A stretch of 64,000 nt of DNA, taken from Tubiluchus corallicola. Lineage: Eukaryota > Priapulida > Priapulimorpha > Priapulimorphida > Tubiluchidae. This document shows, piece by piece, positions 1 through 12,000 of the stretch (positions are counted from its first letter, which is position 1; every line of letters starts with the position of its first letter). The notes under the pieces are model-generated. The model saw only the letters and a program-made list of their open reading frames with translations, was not told the origin of the DNA and did not search any database. Both the position numbers and the translations under genes were made by a program. The stretch lies in NCBI GenBank assembly GCA_030141605.1, contig JAQGDQ010000081.1, forward strand, positions 1 to 64,000, written 5' to 3'.

Positions 1-184
1 CTTCTAATTTTTTATTTATTTTTTACATTAGTTCCAGTGTAATAAGCTACACTGGCAACTTCAACTACTTAGCAAAATAAATTACAATAATAAATCACTC
101 ACAGATTCTTGTAAGGCTTAATATGATTAATGTTGAATAGAATTCCTCAAAAATTCATCAAAAATGAACACTTATAAACAGCAG

Positions 185-800
185 TACTTAGAGGAAAGTC
201 AGACTGGACCCATCTTAAACTATAGCTCAAAATAATGTACACTATAAAATACTGAAAGGGAACCTGCTATTTTTAAAGAATGACTTACATGAAAGAATTG
301 TTACCATAGAATGGTAATTACATGTTTGCGCCCGTTCTTCACTGTTACATGCATTTTGCCAATTGGCAGTTCAGTGGGCATTAGTGCGTGCATCTCAGAA
401 ATGCATTGCGCAAAAAACAGGTGCTATACATCTCATTTCAGAGGTGTTCAGTTGTGAAGTAGTGCACACATTCGAAAGCTCATGAATTAGTGCAGTGGTA
501 TACTTGAAATTTCAATTTTAAACTCAAAATTTACCAGTTTTGATTATGACACTAAGTGTTGTACAGTAGTACATGTACTTCAACTTTCGCTTATGCAAAC
601 TTGCTTGTGGAGTGCTTGTGCTGTTGAAAACTACAGATTGTGATGTCATGACTAGTTGGGCTCGCCCACTGTTAATTAAGTTTTTAATAAATTATTCAGT
701 TATCAGAAACACTTTGACATTACTATAAGTCATAAAATGTATACTTTTTAGCATACTCCATAATGGGATAGGATATGAAAAATCATCACTTTTTCCTTGA
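185..800 (+). repeat. Dispersed repeat family R1, copy a
   Basis: Shares long runs with 7930-8475 and 27150-27515. Shared landmarks include CTGAAAGGGAAC, TGACTTACATGAAAGAATT, GATGTCATGACTAGTT, TTAATTAAGTTTTT and ATAGGATATGAAAA. No coding capacity or terminal repeats are evident, so the class is unknown. Confidence 0.8.
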
Positions 801-1097
801 ATTATTATGGTATCTAAAACAGATAGGTACAAAATAAGGTTATTGCTGTGACTAAGCTTTTACAAATTTATTTTCTCTTCTTCATAAGTCATAATTTTAT
901 TTACCACCAACAGTTGATGTCGAAAGTCCTTTAAACAGCAAATTTGTAACTTCGGTACTAAGATAAAATGACATATGCATCATCTTTGTAGTGGTTTCTC
1001 GTTCTTTTTGATACCGTAAGTGATTGAATTATGTATCTAATAGCTGAAAAGAAAACTTGCTGTAAAAATACATACAATTAAAAACACAAAACAAGTC
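801..1097. other. No feature seen
   Basis: AT-rich sequence between an R1 repeat and a possible MITE. No reading frame or structured repeat noticed. Confidence 0.6.
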
Positions 1098-1430
1098 AAC
1101 CCTCGTTAAACCGAACAAATTGGGGGGTGGTGGTGGCCCGGTTTAGCCGGTTTATCCGATATGCCTATATATGGTCTATATTATACAGGAATAATCACCT
1201 TAATAAGGCCTATATATATATTCCACTATATACTGTGCACTATATACTATACTGTATATTACTTTAAAATAGTTAACCTGTGAGGATAACAAAATTATTG
1301 TACAGTTGGTAGGCCATGTTGTGTTTAGCGCTCGGGCTCGCACGGAAATCGGTCAGTTTTCTTTACCACAGATGACGTCCGTCTTATCCGATATCCGGGC
1401 TAACAGCGTCCGGTTTAACCATACAGCCAT
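1098..1430. mobile_element. Possible pogo/Tigger-like MITE remnant
   Basis: The left part reads CCTCGTTAAACCGAAC then GGTTTATCCGATATGCC. The right part inverted reads GGTTAAACCGGACGCTG then CCCGGATATCGGATAAGAC. The imperfect inverted ends with TTAAACCG and ATCGGATAA words resemble pogo-type non-autonomous elements. Exact boundaries unclear. Confidence 0.45.
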
Positions 1431-1917
1431 ACAGGTTGTAACATATTTGGTCATACAGTCTAGATTATGATGAACATTTTAATAAAAGATATTGTTCACT
1501 ATTTTCATTATTGATGCTAATAAAGATGTTAGCAGCTGTCATTTTAAAATTTTCAGATATCACAAACTTGTATAGTACAATTAACTTTGATCGGTAGATC
1601 CACTAGTATTACAGAAAGATATTAAGCAATTATATAGGTAAGAGTAATGATTGGCTGATGTACAGTAATTTTATGGTTTTAAATGTGAAGTAATGTGTTG
1701 CGGTTTTGGGAATCTTAAAATAGATTGTGTTACGAATGAAACAATTCTTCATATTACAGATAGTAAAAATGATTTTGGTGTGATAAAAACGTCAGACTTG
1801 AAACTTTCCCAGCAATCGCTTTGACTCTTTAAAACAGCAAATGATTTTGGGATGATAAAGAGGCACACCATTTCTAGATGAAGAGCTTACATTTGACTTA
1901 TACACTGGCATTTCATT

Positions 1918-2665
1918 AAACCTCATCCAGAATACTATGTGCAGCTCAGCTCTGGAATCACCTTCATTGGCAAGACATATTGCTCATGGAAGGAGTGCAA
2001 AGCCGTGCTACAAGAATATTTGGTTGTACGAATTTCACATAATTATTTAGAAAGACTGAAGCATTGCAATTTTGACCATACTTGAATTATGAAACACCAC
2101 AGAGATCTTATTGAAGTTTATAAAATACTATCTAGGAAACAAAACATCTGCCTGAAAATTCCTTTAACTTAGCTGTTGATTAAAAAACGAGAGGACAAGG
2201 TTTAAAAATTTTAGAGAGTGGTCATGTCTTGACATTCGTAACATTCATTTACTGTGAGAGTAACAAATAGAAGACATAATTCGCTTGCCATAGTGATCAC
2301 TGCATCAACACTAGTAAAGCTTAAAACATTAAGTGACAATTATTTTGTGGAAAAATATGGGTATTCCTATGAATCTATTCATTTAACGCTTAATCACGAT
2401 AATATAAATTATAAAAGTAATGATTTTTATCTTCATACGCTTTTTGACTGGTGAAATGCTGATGCGTTTAAAATCTTGACACAAATCTTTAAAAACGTAT
2501 TCTCTTTGAGCCTTTGTGGTATGTAGCCTAATGCCGGAGTGTAGTAGTAACTAAAACTATATCAATAACTAATTCTAATTGTGGAACTGCTGGCAGTCCT
2601 CATCATGATCTTTTTACTAAGTTTTACTTTTAGTACACTCACATACTTTAGACGGTGAGAATAAC
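1918..2665 (+). mobile_element. Decayed CR1-like LINE 3' end (copy 1)
   Basis: In shifted frames the segment encodes PHPEYYVQL, WNHLHWQDILLMEGVQSRAT, then RDLIEVYKILSRK and FTVRVTNR. This is the order seen at the C-terminus of CR1/Jockey-type reverse transcriptases (EY, VQRRAT, RGDLIEVYK, FSxRVVNEWN). Stops and frameshifts make it a dead copy. A 3' untranslated tail after about 2450 is shared with the copy at 8845-9145. Confidence 0.75.
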
Positions 2666-2894
2666 ACAGGTTAGATCGGTATGTTTTCACATTTTCAATT
2701 AATTTGTTGTTGGATGTGAAGCCAAATCAACACAATCACACACTGATACACAATACTGTCTGATTAATGTCGATACTATTTTAACGTAAGTACAATGTTT
2801 TTGCATGTGCAACGCCTGGTTGTTTCATGCATAAAACAGATCATGCCGTATGACCACGTGCTAGCACATTTCCGTTTCCGTTATTTGTCACTGA

Positions 2895-3060
2895 ACGCGT
2901 TATTGGTTGGATTTAAAACCATGATTCTAATTGGTTAGTTAAGCTCGTCGTTTAGCTGGTTCAAAATTCAGTTGTATTTAAGTGGTGATAGCAGAGTTGG
3001 AAGTTTTTAAGTATGGTTACAAATTATTTAGTTAGCCTGAGGACGTGAAACAACTTTTTG
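2895..3060 (+). promoter_or_regulatory. Promoter-like segment with inverted CCAAT boxes and TATTTAAG
   Basis: ATTGGTTGG (2902), ATTGGTTAG (2930) and TATTTAAG (2975) are spaced as in a CCAAT/TATA promoter. About 60 bp later comes CCTGAGGACGTGAAAC, which resembles the hammerhead-like repeat at 49420. It may be a retroelement promoter rather than the ASPM promoter, which would lie closer to 4227. No transcript evidence. Confidence 0.35.
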
Positions 3061-3335
3061 ATGTTCAAGTTATTCAGGTTGTATTGAGTAACAATAACCT
3101 TTTATGCTTCTAAAATGAAGGTTTATCTTGACTCCTAAATATCTTTCAGTAATCATGACAGTATAGCAGTATAATTAGGATTATAAATTATATTATATAC
3201 TGTCATGGTTAGGGGTTAAGCGAGTACACTCATAGAAACCCAATATTTTTCCGAGAAATAGCAAAATAATTGTCCAATTAGGATTTAAACTTTAGTCTTT
3301 ACTGTGGTTAGTGCGGCAGTCACCATGGCAGGCAT

Positions 3336-3850
3336 TCATTCATTCACAACTCTCACAGAAAATGAATATTTATGAATGTCAAGACGTGACCGCTCTTTAA
3401 ACAGTTTTAAATTATGTCCTCTAGTTTTAGAATCAACAACTAAATTTAGAAATGTTTTTTTTCTAGTTAATAGTCTATAAACTTCAATAAGATCTCCACG
3501 TTGTCTTCTTAATTCAAGCATGGTCAAACTGCAATATTTTAATCTTTCCAAATATATCAGATTTGTACAATCTAATATTATTCTTGTTGGATGCCTTTGT
3601 ACACCTTAGATAGAAAAAATGTATTAAGAATCTCTGTCATAGATTTTGGATCAAAAGTAAGATGCCCGTTACTATCCTTTAGACCACCTATAGCACCTTT
3701 AACTAACTTTTTGCCGTTTACATATTTGTAAAAAGCCTTTGTATCCTGTTTAATATTATTTGCTAGATTCATGTCAGACCTACCAACAGCTTTACATACA
3801 AGAGACTTAACTTCAGATTCAGCATTTTTATATTTATTAAATACTGACAG
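3336..3850 (-). mobile_element. Internally deleted CR1-like LINE fragment (copy 2)
   Basis: On the minus strand the start encodes the linker before the reverse transcriptase (KQDTKAFYKYVNGKK, GGLKDSNGHLTFDPKSM, LNTFF). It then jumps directly to the C-terminal part (VQRHPTRIILDC, YLERLKYCSLTMLELRRQRG, FSVRVVNE). The catalytic core between is missing, so this is a deletion derivative of the same family as copy 1. Confidence 0.8.
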
Positions 3851-4226
3851 ACTACAGAATATATATATGGTATACGCCTACCGATATGTGATTTGATGAA
3901 TTGTATCAATTTCACGCTATAGACTAAAATGAATTTACCATGAAAGAAAATAAAATACTGGATTCACTATGAACTCAAACTTGTATAGAATAAATTATGT
4001 TTTACTAGTAGTAGAGCGATTGAGCAAAATGGTAAAAAATATCATTGAACATTTCATTACTGTATTTACTTGTGCGGGATTTCTTTTTCACAGGATGCTA
4101 GATGTCTGAATCAATATCATGTAAAGCTTATTAATTTGCAGTTGAAGGGCAATGGAGCTTTTGATGCTGACTTTGCCACAAACTTGAAGACCTACCTTTA
4201 ATAAAGTTGTTTTTTGACGTTGAAAG

Positions 4227-4302
4227 ATGGACCAACAAAAGTTGAGTGAGAAGAAGCAGTTTTCCTCTAACCCGCATGCGATGCTGTCAGACTTTGCTTC
4301 AG
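4227..4302 (+). CDS. ASPM: ASPM exon 1 (start codon)
   Basis: Encodes about 25 residues beginning [10 protein letters not shown] and ends in phase 1 at a GTAAAA donor. It was chosen because it is the nearest upstream ATG frame that ends at a donor in the phase needed by exon 2. A further 5' exon cannot be excluded. No clear core promoter is visible immediately upstream. Confidence 0.7.
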
Positions 4303-5964
4303 GTAAAACATACGTTAAGTGTTATTAAAGCAGCATGAAAAGCAAACTATGACAGGGCGGCAAAGCCAAACTATTTTATTATAATCCTGTCCGGAAGAAC
4401 CTGACACACTGAAAATGGTTCTTCCTAATTTTTATTAGAAATGCTAAACTAGTAACAAAAAAGTGTGCGGGTACATTAAAATTTAAATAGTCACCATTTG
4501 TATTGGTGTGGTGTGCAGTGCAGTGCGACTGCTGTGTGACATGAAAGTGATGTGACACCAAACTTTATGGATCAGTAGCTGTTGTTTTCTATTCTTTTCT
4601 CTGTCACACAAAATCTGTATGTAGGTTGGCAAGAAGAGCTAAAAGCTAAATATTAGCTGTGCTTTCAGCTCTGCTTATGGTGTAGGCCTAAACCATAAAG
4701 TACTTTAGATAAAAATGTGCAGAGTGATTGCTAGGTTAGTAAGACTTTGTGACCAAAGAAATGCTTTGCTAATAAGAACCGAAAATAAAGCATTTTCAAG
4801 TGGAATTAACTTTGTGATTATTACATCATATGATAATTTAATATTTCTCAGTAAATTATTGTAAAAAAACATAAGTTTATTGTTATTTTTAGTATAAACG
4901 TTAAACTGAATGACCTTTTTAATTCTTCTTTATTTCTAGTTAACACAGCATCATACTCTCCAGTGCTTCATCTAAGTTTTTTCTCTAAAGTGCCCCGTGT
5001 ATCATTTGGAACAGTTGCAATAGGCAGCTCTTGTAGGCGACAGCTGCTTCTGAGGAATCCTGATGATGTTGGACATTATCTTACACTTGATAAGCTTCCA
5101 AACTCTAAAGGATTTTCTGTGGACAATCACAAGTTTTTTCTTGAGGCTCATCAGGAAATGTAAGTTGGTGTTTATCAGGATTTTGAGTTGTGTGGACTGT
5201 GGATCTTTAATATATGTATGTCCTACAATGCTCAAAATAATTTAGCTTGTAAAATTGTAACTCTTGTTTTTGCTTACCAAGTGAAAGTTTCACTTTTATG
5301 GGTAGTTAGAAAATTTACCATTCGGTTTTCTCAGCTCATTGCCATTTGCATGAGTTTCACAATTAGTGTGCTTTAACAATGAGGCACATTTGACATTGTC
5401 TGGGCCAGGCTTGGTTTAACAATGTAAAAACAAAAAGTAACAATCTTATATATATTGTATGACTTATATATGTATAGATTATCTCTACACACTGATTTCA
5501 GATTTTCTTTTAAAATCATTCTCGAATCTCAGAAAGTTGTTTCACGAATCAATTGGGGCCTTTGGTAATTCCTTTCATTTATTCTTTGACCGTAACCCCA
5601 TTGCTATAGAGATGACAGTATTGTTAAAAGTAATGTTCAAAATCAGCCTTTCAATTGACTAGCTGAAGTTCATCAGAAATTTAGAGCTCCGTGTGAAACA
5701 CGCTTTTCTCACACCCTTAACAATATAGTTTTTCAACCAAAGAACAGCTCTTTCTCACCACCACTCATGGGTTGCGAGAAACTGTCTCGATGTGGAGAGT
5801 TATCCGACTTGCTATTAGATTGATCTCGTAAACAGTCCCTGAAAAAGGTGTGGAAATAGGAAAACCAAGTAGTGCAGTAGTTCTTTTCAGTTTTTTGACT
5901 ATTTTCACTGAAAGAAATGACTTGTGAGACCACCTTGTGTATAAACTGTATCTATATTATATCT

Positions 5965-6006
<42 letters not shown>

Positions 6007-9000
6007 TTGTTTATTCCGCATTGTGATTTCTTTATAATACCAGCTGAAAATGTTCACACTGTTCAACAGTTATTTTTTATAGAAAAAATAATTTTAGAAA
6101 CTGTTTGTTTATACATTTTGTGAGTCATGAACTCTAGTAACATCAAGCCATATGGCTGTCCTACTAAGCTACCAAATAATGAGTTGCCAACACTTGGAAA
6201 TGTTCTACGTCTTTATCAGTTCAAAATGGAGGCCCAGGCAGAGAAGAATCCAGGACACAGATTTGTTGCCTAGCACAAGAGATTGTGGCACAAGGTGTAT
6301 TCGCTGTATATGCAAAAACACCAATTGCCACAGATAATCAGTTTCTTTCCCTTCATTGTTTTTTCTGTTTCTTCTTTTTATGTTGCACATATTGAAAAAT
6401 ATAAACAACAATTTTTTGAATTGTTTAACACTACTTGTGATAAATAACTAATAAGAAGGAGTTGGCTATTTGACCAGCCTGGAATTGATACTTAGACGTC
6501 AGTGAGCAATATAAACTGACCAAAGAGACTAAGACAAGAATCATACAGAGTTTTTGGAAGACCAGTAGTGCCATTTTTGTAAATCGCGTAAATTCGTTGA
6601 GAAAATTTTTACGGACTCAGTACATTATTTCAGAAGCTGACTACTAGTTGGCAGGCCGTCACTTTGTTTACATCAGTACATCAGTGTAACCCATGTATCA
6701 ATTGTGCGGAGTTATTTGAGTCAATTGCAGACAGTTTTTATATACTTTTGCATAGGAGCGGCCAGTACTTAGGCGTTTTTGACACAATTAGGTATCATGT
6801 ATCCTTGATAGTTGGGTATTTTAAATTATGCATGAAACAAGGTAATTGATAGTTTAAGTCCACTTAGAGGCTCTCTATGGCCACAGAATTGCAATTTCAG
6901 CCCCATCGGGGGCCTGGTCTGTTTCAGAGTTTTTTTGCAATTTGTCATTCTCATCCCTGACACTGGAAAAAAACACAATAGACATATGTTTACTATAAGT
7001 AGGCCAGTCCAGTGGTCAGTGTGTATGCTACGCATGTCTGTCTGCTTCACATGCAACGTTACTCATTTGAACACAATTGTGTTTCGATTGGTTTGTCTTG
7101 ACAGCATATAGATACAGCTCAGAACTTGTCAGAAGATACAGAACTGATGTTGTTTGAGTAACTTGTTTGGTCAGTTGTTGCAGCCAAGTTAATTTTATCT
7201 TCCATCTCAAACATAGTTTTGTGGCCGTTTTCGCGATACACTCGGTATGATTCTTGTTTTTGTGGTATGGGTGGTGTGATGTTGCAGCATGATGTGGGAG
7301 GTGTGGTGTGGTGCGGGTGGTGTGTTGTGAGCAGGGTGGTGGGTTGTTGTGTGGGTATGGTGTGGGTGGTGTGTTGTGAGTTTATGTGCAAAACTTTTTT
7401 TGCGGGGTTTGTCTACTACTTTTTATTTTATTATTATAATGCTAACAATCTGGGAAATGAAAAACCCTCTGTGCTTATTGGCAATATAGCAGTATTACTA
7501 ACTATTGAAGTGTCAGTTGCATGCAAACCCAGTTTATGTGTAGCACAATCAGTCCAAAATTTCATAGTTTTTTACATTATGCAGCTTTATGCAAATTACA
7601 TGGGAGCCTACTGCTGAAGGAAACGTGCGAGAGTCAATTTCATTCAAGTGTGATGGGACACGTAAAATCACTGCAATTGTGTTTGGATCTTGTGAGGCTC
7701 CTAAAAAGAAGGTAAACAAATTCTATATTACTACGTTGCCATTTTAGGAATTCCTGAGCAGTTTATGTACATGAACCAGCTTTACACAATATGAAATTGT
7801 TATGATGTTAGTATAAATTCTGTATAGATAATTTTAAGGTTTACGTGGCTGGTGTAATGTAGTGAAGGGTGTTTTGACATTGCACCTTTTGCTCACTATA
7901 TATTTGTTGGTTTATACGTATTGTGCATCACTAACAGAAAACCGGACCCCATCTTGCATTATAGCTCAAAACAGTCTACTTTTTAAAATATTGAAAGGGA
8001 ACGTGCTATTTTTTCAAGTGTGACTTACATGAAAGAATTATTTTCTAGTTAGGTGGGTACTAGAACCTGCATCTCAGAACTGTGTTGTACTTCTCAGTTT
8101 AGTATTATTCGTTTGTGACGTAGTACACATGTTCGAGAGCTCATGTTTGAGCAAAGCAGCAAATTTGATATTTGAATTTTAAACTTAAAATTTACTGAGC
8201 TATATCACATTGAATGTTGTATTGTAGCACTGTACTTAAATTTTTGCTCTCGCAAACATGTACAACACGCTCGTGGAATGTTTGTGCTGTTGAAAAATAT
8301 TTTCAGTTGTGGTGTCGTCTCTAGTTGGGCTCAGCCTCCGTTAATTAAGGATTTATCTACTATTCAATTACAATATCAGAAACTCTTTAGCATTATTATA
8401 GGTGTTAAAATGCATCTTTTTGTCATACATCAAAATGGGGTAGGATCTGAAAAATCCTCCTGTTTTTCTTTCATTACAGAAGGGTGTAAAGAAACCACCG
8501 GCTAATCTAAAGAAGCCATTTGCTGAAGTACAGGCTAAACTGCAGACAACAGCTAAAAATCGCAGCTCAGTAAACCGTCAGCCATTGCCTAGAAGCGGAA
8601 AGTCTGCTGAGCAGAAACTGAAGACGGCAACTTTAGTGACGGCAGAATCTATTTGGTCAGAGATGCTGTGTGAGGATAAGTATCGTCACTGGAAAAATCC
8701 GGAATTTAAACGACCGTTTCTTAAAGCTACTAGGACACGGTATCTAATTCTTTTCCAGTTTAGAATGTTTTCCAGTTTCTAAATCTTTGTTCTATTAAAA
8801 TAACTTTGATCTTGAAGTATCACTACTTAGTCACTACGGAATGTTTGTTAATATCACGAGTAATGCCGATGCATTTAAAAATAAGTTGACACAAATCTTT
8901 TCAAAAACCGAGTTCTCTTTGAGCCCTTGTGGCTTTCTAAAGCTTGGCGGAAATAGTAACATTATATTGACAACTAATTTTTATTGTGGAACTGCAAAAA

Positions 9001-12000
9001 ACGTGTTCTGTTTAAGCCCTTATGGCTCGCTGAGTGAAACATTAGCATTATATCAACAACTAATTCTTAATTTAGAACTGGTGGTAGTCCTAGTTTTATG
9101 ATAATTTTGTACACTCACATACTTTGGATCGTGAGTAGTTATATACAGCGATGGCATGGCACCAGGTTATGTACGTTTTGAATCTGATAGTTAGCGATGT
9201 GATTATACAAGCCATACCTATAGGAACCAGATCAGTATTATTTTATTTCCTATAGCTATAGCTGTGATATTCAGTTTTTCAATTGAAATCTGCATGTTGT
9301 TATGATTAATTTACGTTATTTCTTTGCAGCTACACGTTGCCAGCAGCTAGTAATTCGAAAAAAAAGCATATAAATGATAAAATAGGGTCAAATACAAAGT
9401 CTGAATCTTGTGAGCAGACACTGCCTTCGTTCAATATTACCGGCTTTGAACGCAATCTTTTGGCATCCACACCTAATGCCAATCGCTTATCGTCTACTTT
9501 CACAGTACTAGAGGATATCAAACCTACACAGGCGGTAAAAACTATTGTTCCCGTGATACGAGATGATGTCGACAAGGATGAGTCATTAGGCTGTTACCCT
9601 CTGAACTGTAAAGATGGTCCTGCAGAGCAAATGCATAGTCTGCATAGATGCATAGATGCAGAGTCTGAAGAAAAATGCTCGAAAGAAATTGTTGAAACAG
9701 TTATCAACACTGCAATAAATACAGTTTCAATTGAAAATGAAGACAAAGGTTCCACAAAATCCAAATGTTTGAATCAGCAACAATTACTGAAGAATCGTCG
9801 ACTTGGTAAATTGAAAGAGGATTTTGAGAATAGTTTAAACTTGTCTAGAGAATTAGAGGACAGTGATATGTTTTGCGATTTTAATGAGAAAGAAAATGAG
9901 AATCCAGTCATTGCTAAAACTGTATCACGAAATATTGCTAAAACCGGTTCTGTCACTTCTGAAGGTAGTATTCCATTGTACTCACCCCTTGAGGTAGAAG
10001 ATTTAGGAGTTGATGGAAAAGGTTTATCTGATTCTCGAGAAACATTTACTATCATGAAGCACGGTACAGTTCTGGCAAATGCTGATTGTGTTGGCCCTAC
10101 AGTTGTTAGCAAGGTTCCTAGATTTAGTGAAGTATACGACTCTCAAAAGACAACGGTCATCGCTAAAGAAAATGTCTGTGACCCTAGGAAGACATTGGTC
10201 ACTGCTAAAGAAGATGTCTGTGACCCTAGCAAGACATTGGTCAATGCTAAAGAAGATGTCTATGACCCTAGAAAGACAATGATCATTGCTAAAGAAGATG
10301 TCTGTGACCCTAGAAAGACTATGATCATTTGCAGAAAAGACAGTAAAACTCTGCAGTTGGATGCTGGGCGCTGCAAAAACATCGTTGAATCTGCTGCACG
10401 TATTGCTGATTCTGGTCATCTAAAAGAGTCTATTGCTGCATTAACTGAAAACAAGTCTGAACAGGCAGGTGATGATCACTTGACATTTGTCTTGGACGAA
10501 GCTGTTGGAAACAAGGCTAATACGGGGACATGGTTAGTTAGCACCGGTGAAGATAAGCTGCCTTTTCGTCTAGATATAGATAGAATCTGCACGAAAGCTG
10601 AAGACAAACATTTGTCACCAGACTGCAAAAGCGGACAAAAAGAAAACATCATCACCAAAGTTTATGAAAATGTAGACGGTCAGATGAGAAGTGGTGATTC
10701 CATGCCTTTTTGCAATCTTTCTTTGAAAGAAAAACAAATTTTGAAGACTAAGGAGATAGAAAAACATGCTTTGCTGTGTATGCCTATTTCGACACACAAT
10801 ATCGACTTTTCTAGTAAAGATAAGATAGTCAGATCTAAGGATGACCAGCCTGCTAGTGACACGGAAAGTGTAACCTCTTTTTCCAGTGCTGCTTCTGAAA
10901 ATTTTTATGACAGCTTTGACGTGCAACCAGAACTTGATCAGATTTTATCTGCTCGTAAAGCTGATGGTAACATCCACATTAATGATAATGATGATGATGT
11001 GTTACATGCCGGCTTGATGCCAAGTGGCCAGCTTACTGTCGAAGAACATAAATCTTCGAACCCAACAGCAGATGTCCATTTGTTAAACCAGAAAATGTCA
11101 GCATTGACATTGGCAGATTCGCCACCCACTGCGAGATTCTTTGATGTGACTGATGATTTTGGCGAGGCAATGAGACGTGCTTCTGTGTACGGTTCCCTTA
11201 CGAAAACCCTGTCGTCTCGTTCACGTCTTTCAAGCCAGCTTAGTGATTATTGGAGTGAACCCCATCGACGCCGCTCTCTCACTTTCACTAAAAAGGCAGC
11301 TAATGAAGTGACCATTTCTAGAGAGATTGTGTTGCCAGGTGTATTTAATGAATCGTTTACGAAAGATGAAGGTACCAAAAATATTATAGTGCCTAGTTTC
11401 AAAGAAAATTCTAGGGAGCTAGAATCTACACACAATGCAACGTCATTTCGTAAGCCATTTTTTGTGGATGAAACTTATCAATTGAAAGTCCACAAGCCAT
11501 TTGATAACACTAAAAATTTCAATGAGACCTACAGTGTTTGTCCCTCTGATCATTCGTTTTTCGTACCATTTGGAAAAAGCCAAGACAAAGGAAGGCCGCC
11601 CTTAAGCAACAGTTCTTGTACACAAGTTCTTGATGTCGACAAAGAAGAAATTAAAAAACAGCAGACGGAAAGTGCTAAAAGGAGCTTAGATTGCGAGGCT
11701 GGCAATACGAACAAGAGAAGCAAATTGGAAAAAGGAAGATATACTCAAAGGTGCCAAAAAGAATGTATGTTTGCTTATTCAATGTGTTTTATAATTATAA
11801 TCACAGAGTAACAAAGTAAATTTTTATAATCATTCTGTGTTTTAAATTTTCTCAAGTGCAAGTAATTTTTGCGTACCGTTTGATACGTGTCAAACTTTTT
11901 ATGATTGTCGTGTGATGCAACCATTCAGATTTTATGACTGAAACTATTAAAAGGATTATAGAATGCAGGTAATTTTACCATATTACAGGGGTTGCGAAAA

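Noticed and set aside
2254-2454. Independent small gene
   Set aside because: The frame is the C-terminal relic of a LINE reverse transcriptase.
7219-7617. 132-codon plus-strand gene
   Set aside because: It reads through the GTGTGG array and intron sequence, in a frame different from ASPM exon 3.
10024-10419. Minus-strand gene of 131 codons
   Set aside because: It is the antisense shadow of the tandem repeat and coding sequence of ASPM exon 5.
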